From: Dallia pectoralis
Taxonomy: Eukaryota; Chordata; Actinopteri; Esociformes; Umbridae
Assembly (NCBI GenBank): GCA_029465975.1
Contig: CM055745.1
Span: 9,276,203-9,340,202 of the forward strand
Reading direction: 5' to 3'
Length of the DNA stretch: 64,000 nt
Below the pieces are notes generated by a model. It saw nothing but the letters and a program-made list of their open reading frames with translations, made no database searches and was not told the origin of the DNA. The position numbers and the translations under genes are program-made. This document shows positions 26,321-38,653 of the stretch, one piece after another. How positions within the stretch are numbered: position 1 is the first letter of the stretch; each line of letters opens with the position of its first letter.

Positions 26321-27565
26321 TATCGTGGAAATTTAAAGGGAAGACAGAGACTGTAGTTTCTTTTAATAATGGAAATGTATTTATTCAAGATTCCTGAACC
26401 TGGAGCGGTTAACAACACATTTACATGTCAAGTCAAATGCTCAACCATTATTAGGTTGAACTAGGTTATATATACATCCAGTATAAACCCTCCCTCTATA
26501 TATACGTCCAGTATAAACCCTCCCTCTATATATACGTCCAGTATAAACCCTCCCTCTATATATACGTCCAGTATAAACCCTCCCTCTATATATACATCCA
26601 GTATAAACCCTCCCTCTATATATACGTCCAGTATAAACCCTCCCTCTATATATATGTCCAGTATAAACCCTCCCTCTATATATACGTCCAGTATAAACCC
26701 TCCCTCTATATATACGTCCAGTATAAACCCTCCCTCTATATATACATCCAGTATAAACCCTCCCTCTATATATACGTCCAGTATAAACCCTCCCTCTATA
26801 TATACGTCCAGTATAAACCCTCCCTCTATATATACGTCCAGTATAAACCCTCCCTCTATATATACGTCCAGTATAAACCCTCCCTCTATATATATGTCCA
26901 GTATAAACCCTCCCTCTATATATACGTCCAGTATAAACCCTCCCTCTATATATACGTCCAGTATAAACCCTCCCTCTATATATATGTCCAGTATAAACCC
27001 TCCCTCTATATATACGTATCCAGTATAAACCCTCCCTCTATATATACGTCCAGTATAAACCCTCCCTCTATATATACGTCCAGTATAAACCCTCCCTCTA
27101 TATATACGTCCAGTATAAACCCTCCCTCTATATATACGTGTCCAGTATAAACCCTCCCTCTATATATACGTCCAGTATAAACCCTCCCTCTATATATACG
27201 TCCAGTATAAACCCTCCCTCTATATATACGTCCAGTATAAACCCTCCCTCTATATATACGTGTCCAGTATAAACCCTCCTTCTATATATACGTCCAGTAT
27301 AAACCCTCCCTCTCCCGTACAGGTTGTGATGCCTTTAAAGCCCATGTTATTCTATCCTCCCTGTACATGTTATTAACTCTGGAGTCCATCTTATCTGGAA
27401 ACCATAAAGCCTGCATGGCTCAATCAAAACACATCCTGCACCTGGGAGACTTCCCATGGGAACTGAACAGTTATTTACAGCAGAACCATTCAGATTTAGA
27501 CAATAATGATAATACATAATTATAAAAGATTGGAATATATAACATAATATTGAAAATTTCACCAG
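26321..27565 (-). mobile_element. LTR-like repeat with internal 30-bp minisatellite, copy 1
   Basis: The left end TATCGTGGAAATTTAAAGGG and the right end ATTGAAAATTTCACCAGA match the ends of the larger copy at 42,721-49,472. Both copies share about 140 bp of left flank (AAGACAGAGACTGTAGTTTC and on) and about 240 bp of right flank (CCCGTACAGGTTGTGATG and on). The core at 26,468-27,315 is about 28 copies of a 30-bp unit with TATATATACGTCCAGTATAA. Minus is taken as sense because the larger copy has a polypurine tract upstream on that strand. Confidence 0.7.
26468..27315. repeat. 30-bp minisatellite inside the LTR-like repeat (copy 1)
   Basis: Nearly perfect tandem CCCTCCCTCTATATATACGT-type units with point variants ACATCC and ATGTCC. 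A few 32-bp units (GTGTCC) appear near the right end. The SINPPSIYT open frame across it is an artefact of a 30-bp, stop-free unit. Confidence 0.95.
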
Positions 27566-28440
27566 ACTCAGTAAAGAAAAGGATCCAAAGGAATCTGTCG
27601 TCGTACAGTTGTGTTGTGTCCCAAGTCCCCTGCATATATGTCATCATAAAAACCGAGGTCCATCCAAACATCCCCAGGCCCACTTATTATTTACGCTGCA
27701 GTAGTCAAATTACAAATGAAAGCTTTCATTATTTCACTAATACACTGATTTGAAATAAGCTGCTAACATATTATTGCGGCATATTTAATCAACAAACCAA
27801 ACCAAACGCCAGAACAGGCTAAGACATGAGAGTTTATATTGAAGACGTGTCACGCTGAACCGTTGTACATGATGGTATGTCGTTTATTCCTCGATTTCAC
27901 AAGCTTAGAAAACATCAGCACTTGCGTTAATTGATGCATCTCATAAGCCGTGCAAAGATACCTCAGATTGTATATGAAAAGGTGGTGACGGTCAACATAA
28001 AGTTTCACCCCATGCTCACCCTGCAGCCATGATCCAAATCCCTGATTCCCACAGGTGCGCACACACACCTACTAATACAGACACCACACCCCCGGTCCCA
28101 CCCACAGTACCTGATGACGTCACTATGCATGTGCACATACGGTACACAACAGTGTAGAGAAAAGAGGAAATATAAGAAGACACGTCAAACCCAATGTATG
28201 GCTCCTACACATCTATAACACTAGCCAGAATAACTTCAGAATAATATAATACAGACAGAGCCTTATCAAGCATGGTTAGAGTAGGACCCCACCATGGTTA
28301 GAGTAGGACCCCACCCCCTCCCCGCTGCAGTCAGAGTAGGACATGGTCAACCTGGCTTACATTAAAGAACGAAACTTAAGAACATGTTGTTAACAAACTA
28401 TAATAATATAAAATATATTACTAAGTAACTCCGCCAGAGT
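27566..28440. other. no gene recognised; isolated CRE-like site
   Basis: No coding exon is supported. A palindromic TGACGTCA lies at 28,115-28,122. A 22-bp word (CATGGTTAGAGTAGGACCCC) occurs twice in tandem near 28,273-28,315 with a third partial copy. Confidence 0.4.
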
Positions 28441-28639
28441 GTCCCTTTTGGGTCACCTTTGCCGGTCCCAAGCCCGGAAAAAAGTAGGAGGGTTGGAAAT
28501 GGGACATACAAAAACAAGAATCGAGAGAATAAAGTCCATTTGTAGTTCTAAAAATAATTGGGGTGATTTTTCTCTCACGTTTTTATCTCCCACCACACGA
28601 ACTCATTCCTCTCTCCAACTGCGTCCCATCAGAAAACAC

Positions 28640-28780
28640 GCACCTGGGCAACTGTGCGAATTAGCAGATGGTGACGTCACGTCGCGACTTCTAGGACAGC
28701 CAATAGCTACGTTCCTTACTGAGGGATGTGAGTTCGCCACAAGATCGAAGAGTCGTCCAAGCACGGTCGTCTCGACTCTG
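28640..28780 (+). promoter_or_regulatory. candidate promoter with CRE and CCAAT box
   Basis: A GC-richer patch with TGACGTCA at 28,672-28,679, extended by CGTCGCG, and a CCAAT box at 28,700-28,704. CRE plus CCAAT is typical of TATA-less housekeeping promoters. A candidate splice donor follows at about 28,910. It is the only convincing promoter-like patch upstream of the large gene on this strand, so it may serve it. The link is inferred. Confidence 0.4.
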
Positions 28781-28909
28781 TAGGGAGTTTACTTTTCATA
28801 GACAAACCTTGTCGGGGCTGCTGAAGCTTGGAAATAAATAAGAATAAAAAAGTGGATTTCCGATCGGAATATCTGTTTCAACGGACAACGTGGATTCCAC
28901 ACTAATGTG
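28781..28909 (+). other. candidate non-coding first exon with splice donor
   Basis: Sequence downstream of the CRE/CCAAT patch ends in CTAATGT|GTAAGTAGAG, a strong donor match near 28,909. The acceptor at 50,457-50,458 before the large exon needs a 5' partner, and this donor would supply it across a 21.5-kb repeat-filled intron. The start of transcription is not determined. Confidence 0.3.
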
Positions 28910-29574
28910 TAAGTAGAGACACGAATATACTGTATATTACAGCTGTATTGTTTTACGGATATTAAATAGATAACTTGCCATGCTCATCCTGGCAGAGGTT
29001 AGGCTTTTTTTTGGCGGTTTCGTTTTCTGCATCATATGTGGTTGAAGTACCAGCTCGTACTTATTACTCACTTTGGGAACTATGAAATGTGAGGAGTTGC
29101 AGAGCAGTTGGCCGTTTTGTGCACAAACTATGGCAACCGTTACGGACAATACATGGATCTGCAAGTACTATTGAAGTGTGGTGTGAGTCGTTTATACGGT
29201 GAGATAATAACTAGGAAAACATGCATCTTTTAAATGTTGTACGCTGACATGTGTTGACATTTTAAATGCGGGACTATTTTCGACTGCGGATTAGCGGAGT
29301 CCAAATAATGATCCACTACTCATTTTTGAACGTATGTTTCTCAGTGAACTGGGTGTTGTTAGGATACGCTGGATGACGGTTATCAATCAGGGCACGGTTT
29401 AACAATGCGGTTTAATAGTATTCAGTTCATGAGGGTTTGATCATACACCCACAACTACTACATGTTGCATATTACACTTCTCTAGATCGGATTCAGATAT
29501 TGTCAATACGTCCACAGACTGGGACCCAGTTGGTTGTCTAGTATTTTCACCATGTGAGCCCTGAACTCGAGTCG

Positions 29575-29862
29575 GTATGGAGCGAAATCAGTGCCAGGAG
29601 ACGAAGCTCCGTAAAAATCGTTGTGTACTTGCAGAAATGTACTTGTAAAAAAAGATTTGTGTACTTGTAAAAAAAGATTTGTGTACTTGTAACAAGGGTT
29701 GGTGTACTTGCAGAAAAATATTCGTGTACTTGCAATAGAAGATTCGTGTACTTGCAATAGAAGATTCGTGTACTTGTACAAAAGTTTTGTGTATCCGTCA
29801 AAAGAGGGTGGGACCAGCTCTGACAACCACCACAGCCAATCAAATAACGCTATTTCTGTTTT
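29575..29862. repeat. left arm of an inverted repeat, with 22-bp units
   Basis: Begins GAGCGAAATCAGTGCCAGGA, continues with about eight units of GTGTACTTGYAAAAAAAGATT type, and ends with CAAAAGAGGGTGGGACCAGC and CCAATCAAATAACG. The reverse complement lies at 30,596-30,797 with fewer central units. Confidence 0.9.
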
Positions 29863-29993
29863 CAATCGGCAATCATTTGGTAAGCAGTTCTCTTAACTTT
29901 TCTCCAAGTTACCATGATGCTGTTATTAATGTTAAAAATCGGAACAATCACTTTTTTACTAGTTAATGTGTTAGTGATGGAAGAGATCCTACG

Positions 29994-30031
29994 GTGTGTG
30001 TGTGCGTGTGTGTGCGCGCGTGTGTGTGCGC

Positions 30032-30098
<67 letters not shown>

Positions 30099-30110
30099 TG
30101 CGCGCGGGTG
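29994..30110. repeat. (GT)n microsatellite
   Basis: A TGTGTG run with GCGCG interruptions between the two arms of the inverted repeat. Confidence 0.97.
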
Positions 30111-30595
30111 TATGATGTTTGGTGAATAGGCGCATGCTCGGTCATTAGTGTGGTAGTTATGTTATTGTAAAAATGAAACTGGTATTTGTTTCTTCATAGA
30201 ATGACAGCTAAGTTGTTGACCTTAAATTAGAGTAGTCAAAATATCTTTATTTTGGTTGTTTATTCAAAGGAATATAAACTAAACACATTAAAAGCCAAAT
30301 TAAGGAAATAAACCTGCAATGTGCTAAAGCTCTTTGTGTCTTTCCCATAGACTGTACGGTCTTTCCACACAAGGTTATTAAATAAAACAGCCTCCAATTA
30401 CCCTATGGTTAAAACATTTCATGCCTGCAGTATAATAGCTAAGATAGATAACAATACAAAATAACATTCAGCTAGCTAATCGAAAGATTGCCTTAGGTAC
30501 AATAAAATCAATTCTATGTAAAGTTATGAAGGATAAATATGATGCTAACCGGCTCCGTTGAACCTGTTCGTTACTAGATCAAACATGGATTTGAC

Positions 30596-30797
30596 ACAGA
30601 AATTGTGTTATTTGATTGGCTGTGATGGTTGTCAGAGCTGGTCCCACCCTCTTTTGACGGATACACAACTTTTGTACAAGTACACGAACCCTTGTTACAA
30701 GTACACAAATCTTTTTTACAAGTACACAAATCATTTCTGCAAGTACACACAACTATTTATATGGAGCTTCGTCTCCTGGCACTGATTTCACTCCATA
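30596..30797. repeat. right arm of the inverted repeat
   Basis: The reverse complement of 29,575-29,862: TTATTTGATTGGCTGTGATG, GTCCCACCCTCTTTTGACGG, about five ACAAGTACAC units, then GGAGCTTCGTCTCCTGGCAC. The sequence from 30,798 to 31,664 shows no recognisable feature. Confidence 0.9.
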
Positions 30798-31672
30798 AGT
30801 CGGGTTTGTACATACATTTGCAACTCAGAAAATTAGCATATCGTGCAAAAGTTAATTTATTTCCGTAATTAAATGTCAAACTAATATATTATATAGACTC
30901 ATTACATGCAAAGTGAGATATTTCAAACCTTTATTTTATATCATTTTGATGATTATGGCTTACAGCCGCTATATATGATGCTCCCAGGGGGCTTTTAGTC
31001 ATGCGCAGAACCGGTCTGGGTTGTTCCTCACTGTTAGTGAGTTCATGGTCAGTGTGTGTGCAAACAACAACGTCTTATTGTCAGTTTTAACAGTTCATAT
31101 CGGCCTTCTAGGTCATGATGGTCGGGTATCTATTGGACCCCCTTTTGAGGAGTTTTACCGTAACAATTTCTCTATCTATTGGGGCCCTCTGACTGTACAG
31201 CAGTACATGTCAGTGCACAAGCACTGTATATGAAAATGTATTAATTATTCCAGTGTACTGAAGAAATGCTCTAGAAGATTTGTTGAAGTGAATCACTTTT
31301 GGGCTAGAGAAAATCACACATTTAGGCTGTGGCGAAGTCGCCCTCAACTTTCATTTGCCAGGCATGAAAGCTACATGTAGTAAACAAAAGTGATTAAATT
31401 AAACGAATGAGTGATTCAAAAGGTCAGAATCTTTAATAATAATAATTGTACTGATTGTTTCACTTCACTGTTGATTCGGGATGTCCTTCACTACTATGCA
31501 GGGCCAGGTCGAGTATTTAAACGTGAGGCATGATCTTGGTGACACAGACATTTTGGATCTACAGTGTGTGTTATTATTTTCCATAAACCCAGCATTTCTG
31601 TGTATGGCCAAGCGTGTATATTGGATACACAAGTCTGTCCTCATAGCTGCAGTTCAACTGTTCTATCAGGGC

Positions 31673-33309
31673 TAGGGATGGGAATTGAGAACCGGTTCTT
31701 CTTTAGAACCGGTTCCCAGTGAATCAATTCTTTGGAACCGTTAGTGTACCTGCTTAACGATTCCGCTTATCGGTTCGGCTCGTTGCAAATGTGTCATCAT
31801 GACCGTCACACACGCGCTGCGCATTTTGGTTACGCATTTTGGTTATTTGCAACAGTTGTAAAAGTTTAATTTCGGCAATGGGGGGAACTACCTCCAATAT
31901 GCAGAAGCATTTGGCCACACAGCACGCAATCCGTTTGCAGGACTGTCGCGTGTTTGATTCTCTACTACAACAACAAGTGAGTCATCCAGCAGCGGGGCTA
32001 ATGAGACGGCATCTGCTATTAATGCCAAAGTGTTATGGAATTTTATGATCACTCAAGAAGTTTATAAACATGTAAGTCTTATAGATGTTGTTTAGGCCAA
32101 AATGCACAGAGGAAAGAATGTTTAGGATAAACCTTCTGTTCCACTGGAATTAAGTTTCATGATAGGGGACACATGTCTATTGACCTATTGACCTCAAGAA
32201 AGGTCCTGGGGAGGAAATAGATGTCACTAAGTAACTTTGCGGCTTGGCTTTGCTGGTAGGAATTGTATGGGCCTTTGTCTGTTAAGAACAACAAAGATAG
32301 TTGACCTCCTCCTTAAGTTCATAAGGCAATGACCTGGTGGTTATCTGATGAACACATGTGGTCTCCACTCATACTGCTTGAGGCACAGGGGTCAGGTTTT
32401 GACATTCCCCCTTGTGCCAATCAAACTGTCCTGCCTACTTCTGAGGATACATCTGTCTTCCATCAATACTGTGTGTCAATGAGTGTGCGTAACTTCATTC
32501 CTTTAAATACCCCTGCAGAAGTTCTTCTCATCAGGTCAGTCTGATCCTGCACAGGTTATTGTCCTGTTGTCTGATGAAGACTTTCCTCAAACCTATTCTT
32601 TAAGCTTGCTATAGGGATTGATCTGATCAATGCAAAAGCTTAAACCTGTATTTGAGAAATGGTTTCTTAATTGCAATTAAACCTGTTAAAAGTGTCAAAC
32701 TGTAACATACTCTCGTGCGTCTTACTTTAAGTTCGAATTCAGCGATTAAAGTCTAAATTTCCACGACAAAAGGTAACCTGTCTATTTAGTTAATGTGAGC
32801 GCCATTTCATTGTGTAAACTTTTACTATACGGAGAAAAATCTCTATTGTCAATCATTTGCCCAAGTTGATAGTTGTGGTCTTTACAGAAGACTTCTTTCT
32901 ATTTTGTATGTCAGTTGAGTTGAATTTAGTTTCATGTTGAATATTCCCAAAGGAACAAGCTCTTCCTTGACTGTTTACCGTCTGTGTTTTTGTTTTTATG
33001 GCACTTAAATGGCAGTTTTATTTTTTTGGCTGGACCAATGAATGTGAAAAAATCTATAGGTCCCTGGACTTTACTTTGTAGCTCACCTACTTTTAGGTTT
33101 GTTCTGAGGTTGCTACACATAATTTGTGTATACTCTGAGTATGTGCGGCGGTCTTATCAGATATTAAAGCGAGTTAATACAAACAAACAAATTTGTAATT
33201 ATTTCCTCACCCAATGAGAATCGATAAGAGAATCGATAAGGAATCTGATCGATAAGCAATATCGCTAATGGAATCGGAATCGTTAAATTCTTATCAATTC
33301 CCATCCCTA
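31673..33309 (+). mobile_element. hAT element with BED finger relic, containing a solo LTR
   Basis: Termini TAGGGATGGGAATTGA and TCAATTCCCATCCCTA form an inverted repeat, flanked by the perfect 8-bp duplication ATCAGGGC (31,665-31,672 and 33,310-33,317), diagnostic of hAT. Without the inserted LTR it is about 900 bp, so non-autonomous. At 31,840-32,000 a BED-type zinc finger is still readable (CNSCKSLI, then NMQKHLATQH), showing origin from an autonomous hAT transposase. The LTR at 32,031 cuts the relic just behind the finger. Confidence 0.9.
32031..32768 (+). mobile_element. solo LTR (family A) nested in the hAT element
   Basis: A 738-bp block TGTTATGGAATTTT...TTCCACGACA with AAAG on both sides (32,027-32,030 and 32,769-32,772). 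It is the inverse of the copies at 4,567 and 11,836. In this orientation a TATA-like CTTTAAATACCCC sits at about 32,500 and AATTAAA lies further downstream, so plus is taken as sense. No internal genes. Confidence 0.88.
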
Positions 33310-33570
33310 ATCAGGGCAATTACCTTTTAACCTCAAACCACTTTCAGGGGCCACCCACATGTTGCAGAACTGGAAATGCACAATTCATGCATACATATCT
33401 GTAGATATGAATAAATGAAGATGATTAAATAAGGCCGATGCATCACATGTTATTCTCTCCCCCATAATATTTAGATCCCCCCATGTGACCCATGTAAGGG
33501 GGGAATTCCCCTCCAGTTTACAAAACGAAATTCAGGCCCTGTCACAACCGACCCTCATGTTCTTACTGGG

Positions 33571-34718
33571 ACTAATATGCATACAGTCAATTGCATTATT
33601 TCCCCTCATGTTCTTACTGGGACTCTCTAGTGGTGATATGCATACAGTCAATTGCATTATTTCCCCTCATGTTCTTACTGGGACTCTCTAGTGGTGATAT
33701 GCATACAGTCAATTGCGTTATTTCCCCTCATTTTCTTACTGGGACTCTCTAGTGGTGATATGCATACAGTCAATTGCATTATTTCCCCTCATGTTCTTAC
33801 TGGGACTCTCTAGTGGTGATATGCATACAGTCAATTGCGTTATTTCCCCTCATGTTCTTACTGGGACTCTCTAGTGGTGATATGCATACAGTCAATTGCG
33901 TTATTTCCCCTCATGTTCTTACTGGACTCTCTAGTGGTGATATGCATACAGTCAATTACATTATTTCCCCTCATGTTCTTACTGGGACTCTGTAGTGGTG
34001 ATATGCATACAGTCAATTGCATTATTTCCCCTCATGTTCTTACTGGACTCTCTAGTGGTGATATGCATACAGTCAATTGCATTATTTCCCCTCATGTTCT
34101 TACTGGGACTCTGTAGTGGTGATATGCATACAGTCAATTGCATTATTTCCCCTCATGTTCTTACTGGGACTCTCTAGTGGTGATATGCATACAGTCAATT
34201 GCATTAATTCCCCTCATGTTCTTACTGGGACTCTCTAGTGGTGATATGCATACAGTCAATTGCGTTATTTCCCCTCATTTTCTTACTGGGACTCTCTAGT
34301 GGTGATATGCATACAGTCAATTGCATTATTTCCATTCATGTTCTTACTGGGACTCTCTAGTGGTGATATGCATACAGTCAATTGCATTAATTCCCCTCAT
34401 GTTCTTACTGGGACTCTAGTGGTGATATGCATACAGTCAATTGCATTATTTCCCCTCATGTTCTTACTGGGACTCTAGTGGTGATATGCATACAGTCAAT
34501 TGCATTATTTCCCCTCATGTTCTTACTGGGACTCTCTAGTGGTGATATGCATACAGTCAATTGCGTTATTTCCCCTCATTTTCTTACTGGGACTCTCTAG
34601 TGGTGATATGCATACAGTCAATTGCATTATTTCCATTCATGTTCTTACTGGGACTCTCTAGTGGTGATATGCATACAGTCAATTGCATTATTTCCATTCA
34701 TGTTCTTACTGGGACTTC
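33571..34718. repeat. 61-bp minisatellite, block 1
   Basis: About 19 copies of a unit containing CCTCATGTTCTTACTGGGAC and TGGTGATATGCATACAGTCA. Variants (CATTTTC, CCATTCATG, ATTAATTCC, lost CT) recur in a fixed order, so there is a multi-unit higher-order period. Open frames here are artefacts. Confidence 0.95.
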
Positions 34719-35211
34719 TGTGGAAAATATACATTTATGTTGTTAAGTTTAGGAATAGGATAGCTAAGTGTATTTTAGCGTAGGCTGAGATGTGTGTATT
34801 TTAGTAATGAGTTCTGGGGGGCAGAAATGAATGTGATCTTTACGTCTTTAGAGGGGCCCAATGCGAGAAACAGATGTCCTGTTTACCTTATATAGGATTT
34901 GTTTTAGCAGTGGGGGCAGGTCTGTATGAACAACCCCCACCCCCCACCCGCTTTGTCTTTCCCTTAAACACTGTGTAGGTAATGTGACCTTCGCATACAT
35001 GGTCTTCATAAGGGCCAGAGTGGGACTGATTTTCAGCCCGGGGGATGTGTAGTGAACCAGCCCGTTTTTTCGGGCTGATGTACTGTTTAAAACATATGCT
35101 GTCTTTAGAATCTTTACAACCATTTTATTTGACAAATATCAATAAACACAAATAACAGAAAGCTGTTCAGTAAAGTGTTTACTTGCTTAAAGTATGTTTT
35201 GCAATGGAAGT
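34719..35211 (+). repeat. 0.5-kb spacer of the duplicated block, with an LTR (family B) fragment
   Basis: Begins TGTGGAAAATATACATTTAT, matching the inverse of the LTR end at 1-684, as far as about 34,893. The remaining part is of unknown origin. A near-identical copy is at 36,232-36,725, with about 1,514 bp between the copies. A minus-strand open frame of 96 codons in both copies has no recognisable similarity. Confidence 0.8.
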
Positions 35212-36231
35212 CATTGCATACAGTCAATTGCATTATTTCCCCTCATGTTCTTACTGGGACTCTCTAGTGGTGATATGCATACAGTCAATTGCATTATTTC
35301 CCCTCATGTTCTTACTGGGACTCTCTAGTGTTGATATGCATACAGTCAATTGCATTATTTCCCCTCATGTTCTTACTGGGACTCTAGTGGTGATATGCAT
35401 ACAGTCAATTGCATTATTTCCCCTCATGTTCTTACTGGGACTCTCTAGTGGTGATATGCATACAGTCAATTGCATTAATTCCCCTCATGTTCTTACTGGG
35501 ACTCTCTAGTGGTGATATGCATACAGCCAATTGCATTATTTCCCCTCATGTTCTTACTGGGACTCTCTAGTGGTGATATGCATACAGTCAATTGCGTTAT
35601 TTCCCCTCATTTTCTTACTGGGACTCTCTAGTGGTGATATGCATACAGTCAATTGCATTATTTCCATTCATGTTCTTACTGGGACTCTCTAGTGGTGATA
35701 TGCATACAGTCAATTGCATTAATTCCCCTCATGTTCTTACTGGGACTCTAGTGGTGATATGCATACAGTCAATTGCATTATTTCCCCTCATGTTCTTACT
35801 GGGACTCTCTAGTGGTGATATGCATACAGTCAATTGCGTTATTTCCCCTCATGTTCTTACTGGGACTCTAGTGGTGATATGCATACAGTCAATTGCATTA
35901 TTTCCCCTCATGTTCTTACTGGGACTCTCTAGTGGTGATATGCATACAGTCAATTGCATTATTTCCCCTCATGTTCTTACTGGGACTCTCTAGTGGTGAT
36001 ATGCATACAGTCAATTGCATTAATTCCCCTCATGTTCTTACTGGGACTCTCTAGTGGTGATATGCATACAGCCAATTGCATTATTTCCCCTCATTTTCTT
36101 ACTGGGACTCTCTAGTGGTGATATGCATACAGTCAATTGTGTTATTTCCCCTCATTTTCTTACTGGGACTCTCTAGTGGTGATATGCATACAGTCAATTG
36201 CATTATTTCCATTCATGTTCTTACTGGGACT
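35212..36231. repeat. 61-bp minisatellite, block 2
   Basis: About 17 copies of the same unit as block 1, again followed by the 0.5-kb spacer, showing that array and spacer were duplicated together. Confidence 0.95.
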
Positions 36232-36779
36232 TGTTGTGGAAAATATACATTTATGTTGTTAAGTTTAGGAATAGGATAGCTAAGTGTATTTTAGCGTAGG
36301 CTGAGATGTGTGTATTTTAGTAATGAGTTCTGGGGGGCAGAAATGAATGTGATCTTTACGTCTTTAGAGGGGCCCAATGCGAGAAACAGATGTCCTGTTT
36401 ACCTTATATAGGATTTGTTTTAGCAGTGGGGGCAGGTCTGTATGAACAACCCCCACCCCCACCCGCTTTGTCTTTCCCTTAAACACTGTGTAGGTAATGT
36501 GACCTTCGCATACATGGTCTTCATAAGGGCCAGAGTGGGACTGATTTTCAGCCCGGGGGATGTGTAGTGAACCAGCCCGTTTTTTCGGGCTGATGTACTG
36601 TTTAAAACATATGCTGTCTTTAGAATCTTTACAACCATTTTATTTGACAAATATCAATAAATACAAATAACAGAAAGCTGTTCAGTAAAGTGTTTACTTG
36701 CTTAAAGTATGTTTTGCAATGGAAGTCATTGCATACAGTCAATTGCATTATTTCCCCTCATGTTTTTACTGGGACTCTC
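36232..36779 (+). repeat. second copy of the 0.5-kb spacer and a last 61-bp unit
   Basis: Starts TGTTGTGGAAAATATAC, a more complete LTR terminus than the first copy. It differs from the first spacer mainly by one C in a poly-C run and a few substitutions, so the duplication is recent. One 61-bp unit follows and is broken at about 36,778 by a dispersed repeat. Confidence 0.85.
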
Positions 36780-37184
36780 AGAATCAGAAAAGTGTTTAAT
36801 CGCCATGAATGTGTGAACATAAAAGGAATTTACTTTGGCAGGAAGCTGCTTACATACAACATATGAATAAAACAATATAAATTATGCTAAGGGGCTGAGG
36901 GGGTATATGGATAGAAATATATAAAATGCTAAACAAGATATAGATAAATTACAGTGCAATAGAGCAAATATTGTAGTGCAAAATCAGGCAATGTGCAAAA
37001 ATGAATGGGTCAGAGTTCAAGGCTTGGGTGCAATGGGTCAGAGTTCAAGGCTTGTGTGCACCCCTGGCCTTGTTGAGGAGGCCAGTAGCACCTGGAAAGA
37101 AACTCTTCTTATGTCGTGAGGTTTTGGTCCTGATGGACCGAAGCCTTCTGCCGGAGGGGTGTGGTTTGAATAGAGTGTCCGGGG
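36780..37184. repeat. dispersed repeat (left part), interrupting the 61-bp array
   Basis: Related to 9,530-9,780. It continues after the hAT insertion at 38,621-38,653. The 61-bp minisatellite resumes with CTCTCTAGTGGTGATATGCA at about 38,654, so this repeat was inserted in the array. Confidence 0.7.
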
Positions 37185-38620
37185 TAGGGGTGTGCGATAT
37201 GACGATATTTAATCGTGGACTATTAAAATGTCTCCACGATTCACTTTTTCGGAAATATCGTAGAATCGTGCTCCAGTGCACATTCTATTTGATGCAGATC
37301 TATGGCGTTTTTTCAGCTACCTATCAACATGCAATGTGCGGCGCGCTATATGTCAGCGTGTTAACACTAGAAGCGCCAACAGCCCATGCCCGCGGGCGTT
37401 GCAGTTAGTAATTAAAATAAATATATAATGTTGAAAAGCTACAGCCTCGTTCTTCCATGACTTTTCCTAAATACGTGCATTTTACCTTGTCCCGTTTTCA
37501 GAAACTGGATGCGTTTTGGTCTGGTCTACATGAAACTGGATGCGTTTTGGTCCGATCTATATGAAACTGGATATATGTAACCGATTAATTTGCTGCGGTC
37601 TCGTGTGCACTCATAACATCACTAATGAACACTGTGCGCAGTGCAACCGGTTAGTATGCGTGTCCTGCTCAGGCAGACAAAAGCTGCGAAATATACATAG
37701 ATAATATATTGATTGGCTTGGTTGAATTTGAATGAACTAGAAAAAAGAGGTAGGCCTACGTTTATAAAGAAATATATGTTTTACTAAATAAACAGAACAA
37801 AAATGTAAAACGAAATTGATTAATGTATCTACCGGGTAACAGCAGAATACCCGACCGTGACCAATATACAAACTGTGTTGTAAAATACGTGTTTCATTGT
37901 CTACAGTGCCTTAGTTACTGGACTGTAATTACTATAATACATTTTACAAATGTAAATGATCAAATTATACACTGTAGCCTAATATTTTTATTTCAAGAGT
38001 CTGTGTTGCAATATATACGGCCAATCATGCGCAAATCATTTGATTGCGCGTCGCTTGTGATCTAAAATGGTTTAGCATTTATTACATCAAAATAGGACAT
38101 ACAGTTTGATGGATTTTCATTTATTCGATCTTTAGAAATTTCAATATCATAGCCTGTGCATTTTAAAATCATGGTTTTAAATTTGTATTGTATGGTTACA
38201 TAAGACAATAAATAGGCTACATACCATTTTAGTAAAATGTTTTACTTGATAATTCATAATTCATTTAATTCAGGATGATAACACAGTAGATCATCTGATG
38301 CTGTAGATGGATGGCAGGTTACACAGTGAATGGATGGTGAAGCTGCGGATGAGAATGAAGGTGCTTCTTTGCACAATTGCACTTCCATTAAATATACACG
38401 TGATTAAAATATGCTACTTTAATTTTTTTTCCCTTTTATGTTTTGTTACCTTGTATCGCTATATTTTTTAAATGGAGATATAATTTGCTTGTATTGCAGC
38501 TCAGTAATTTGCAAAATAGTCTTCAAAATCAACATGAAAAAGAATCGTGATAAAATCGGGAATCGTGATTTTTCCTGAAAAAATCGTGATATGATATTTT
38601 TGCCATATCGCCCACCCCTA
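37185..38620. mobile_element. non-autonomous hAT element (1,436 bp)
   Basis: Termini TAGGGGTGTGCGATAT and ATATCGCCCACCCCTA, flanked by the perfect 8-bp duplication GTCCGGGG (37,177-37,184 and 38,621-38,628). The interior is AT-rich and contains no transposase. The subterminal ATCGTG repeats near both ends are typical of hAT MITEs. Confidence 0.92.
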
Positions 38621-38653
38621 GTCCGGGGTGAGATGAGTCTGCCACAATCTTCC

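Noticed and set aside
29914..30145. Open frames across the GT microsatellite
   Set aside because: Dinucleotide repeat translation only.
34848..35135. 96-codon minus-strand open frame, present again at 36,420-36,650
   Set aside because: It is in a duplicated repeat spacer, the second copy is frame-altered by a C-run change, and no similarity is recognised.
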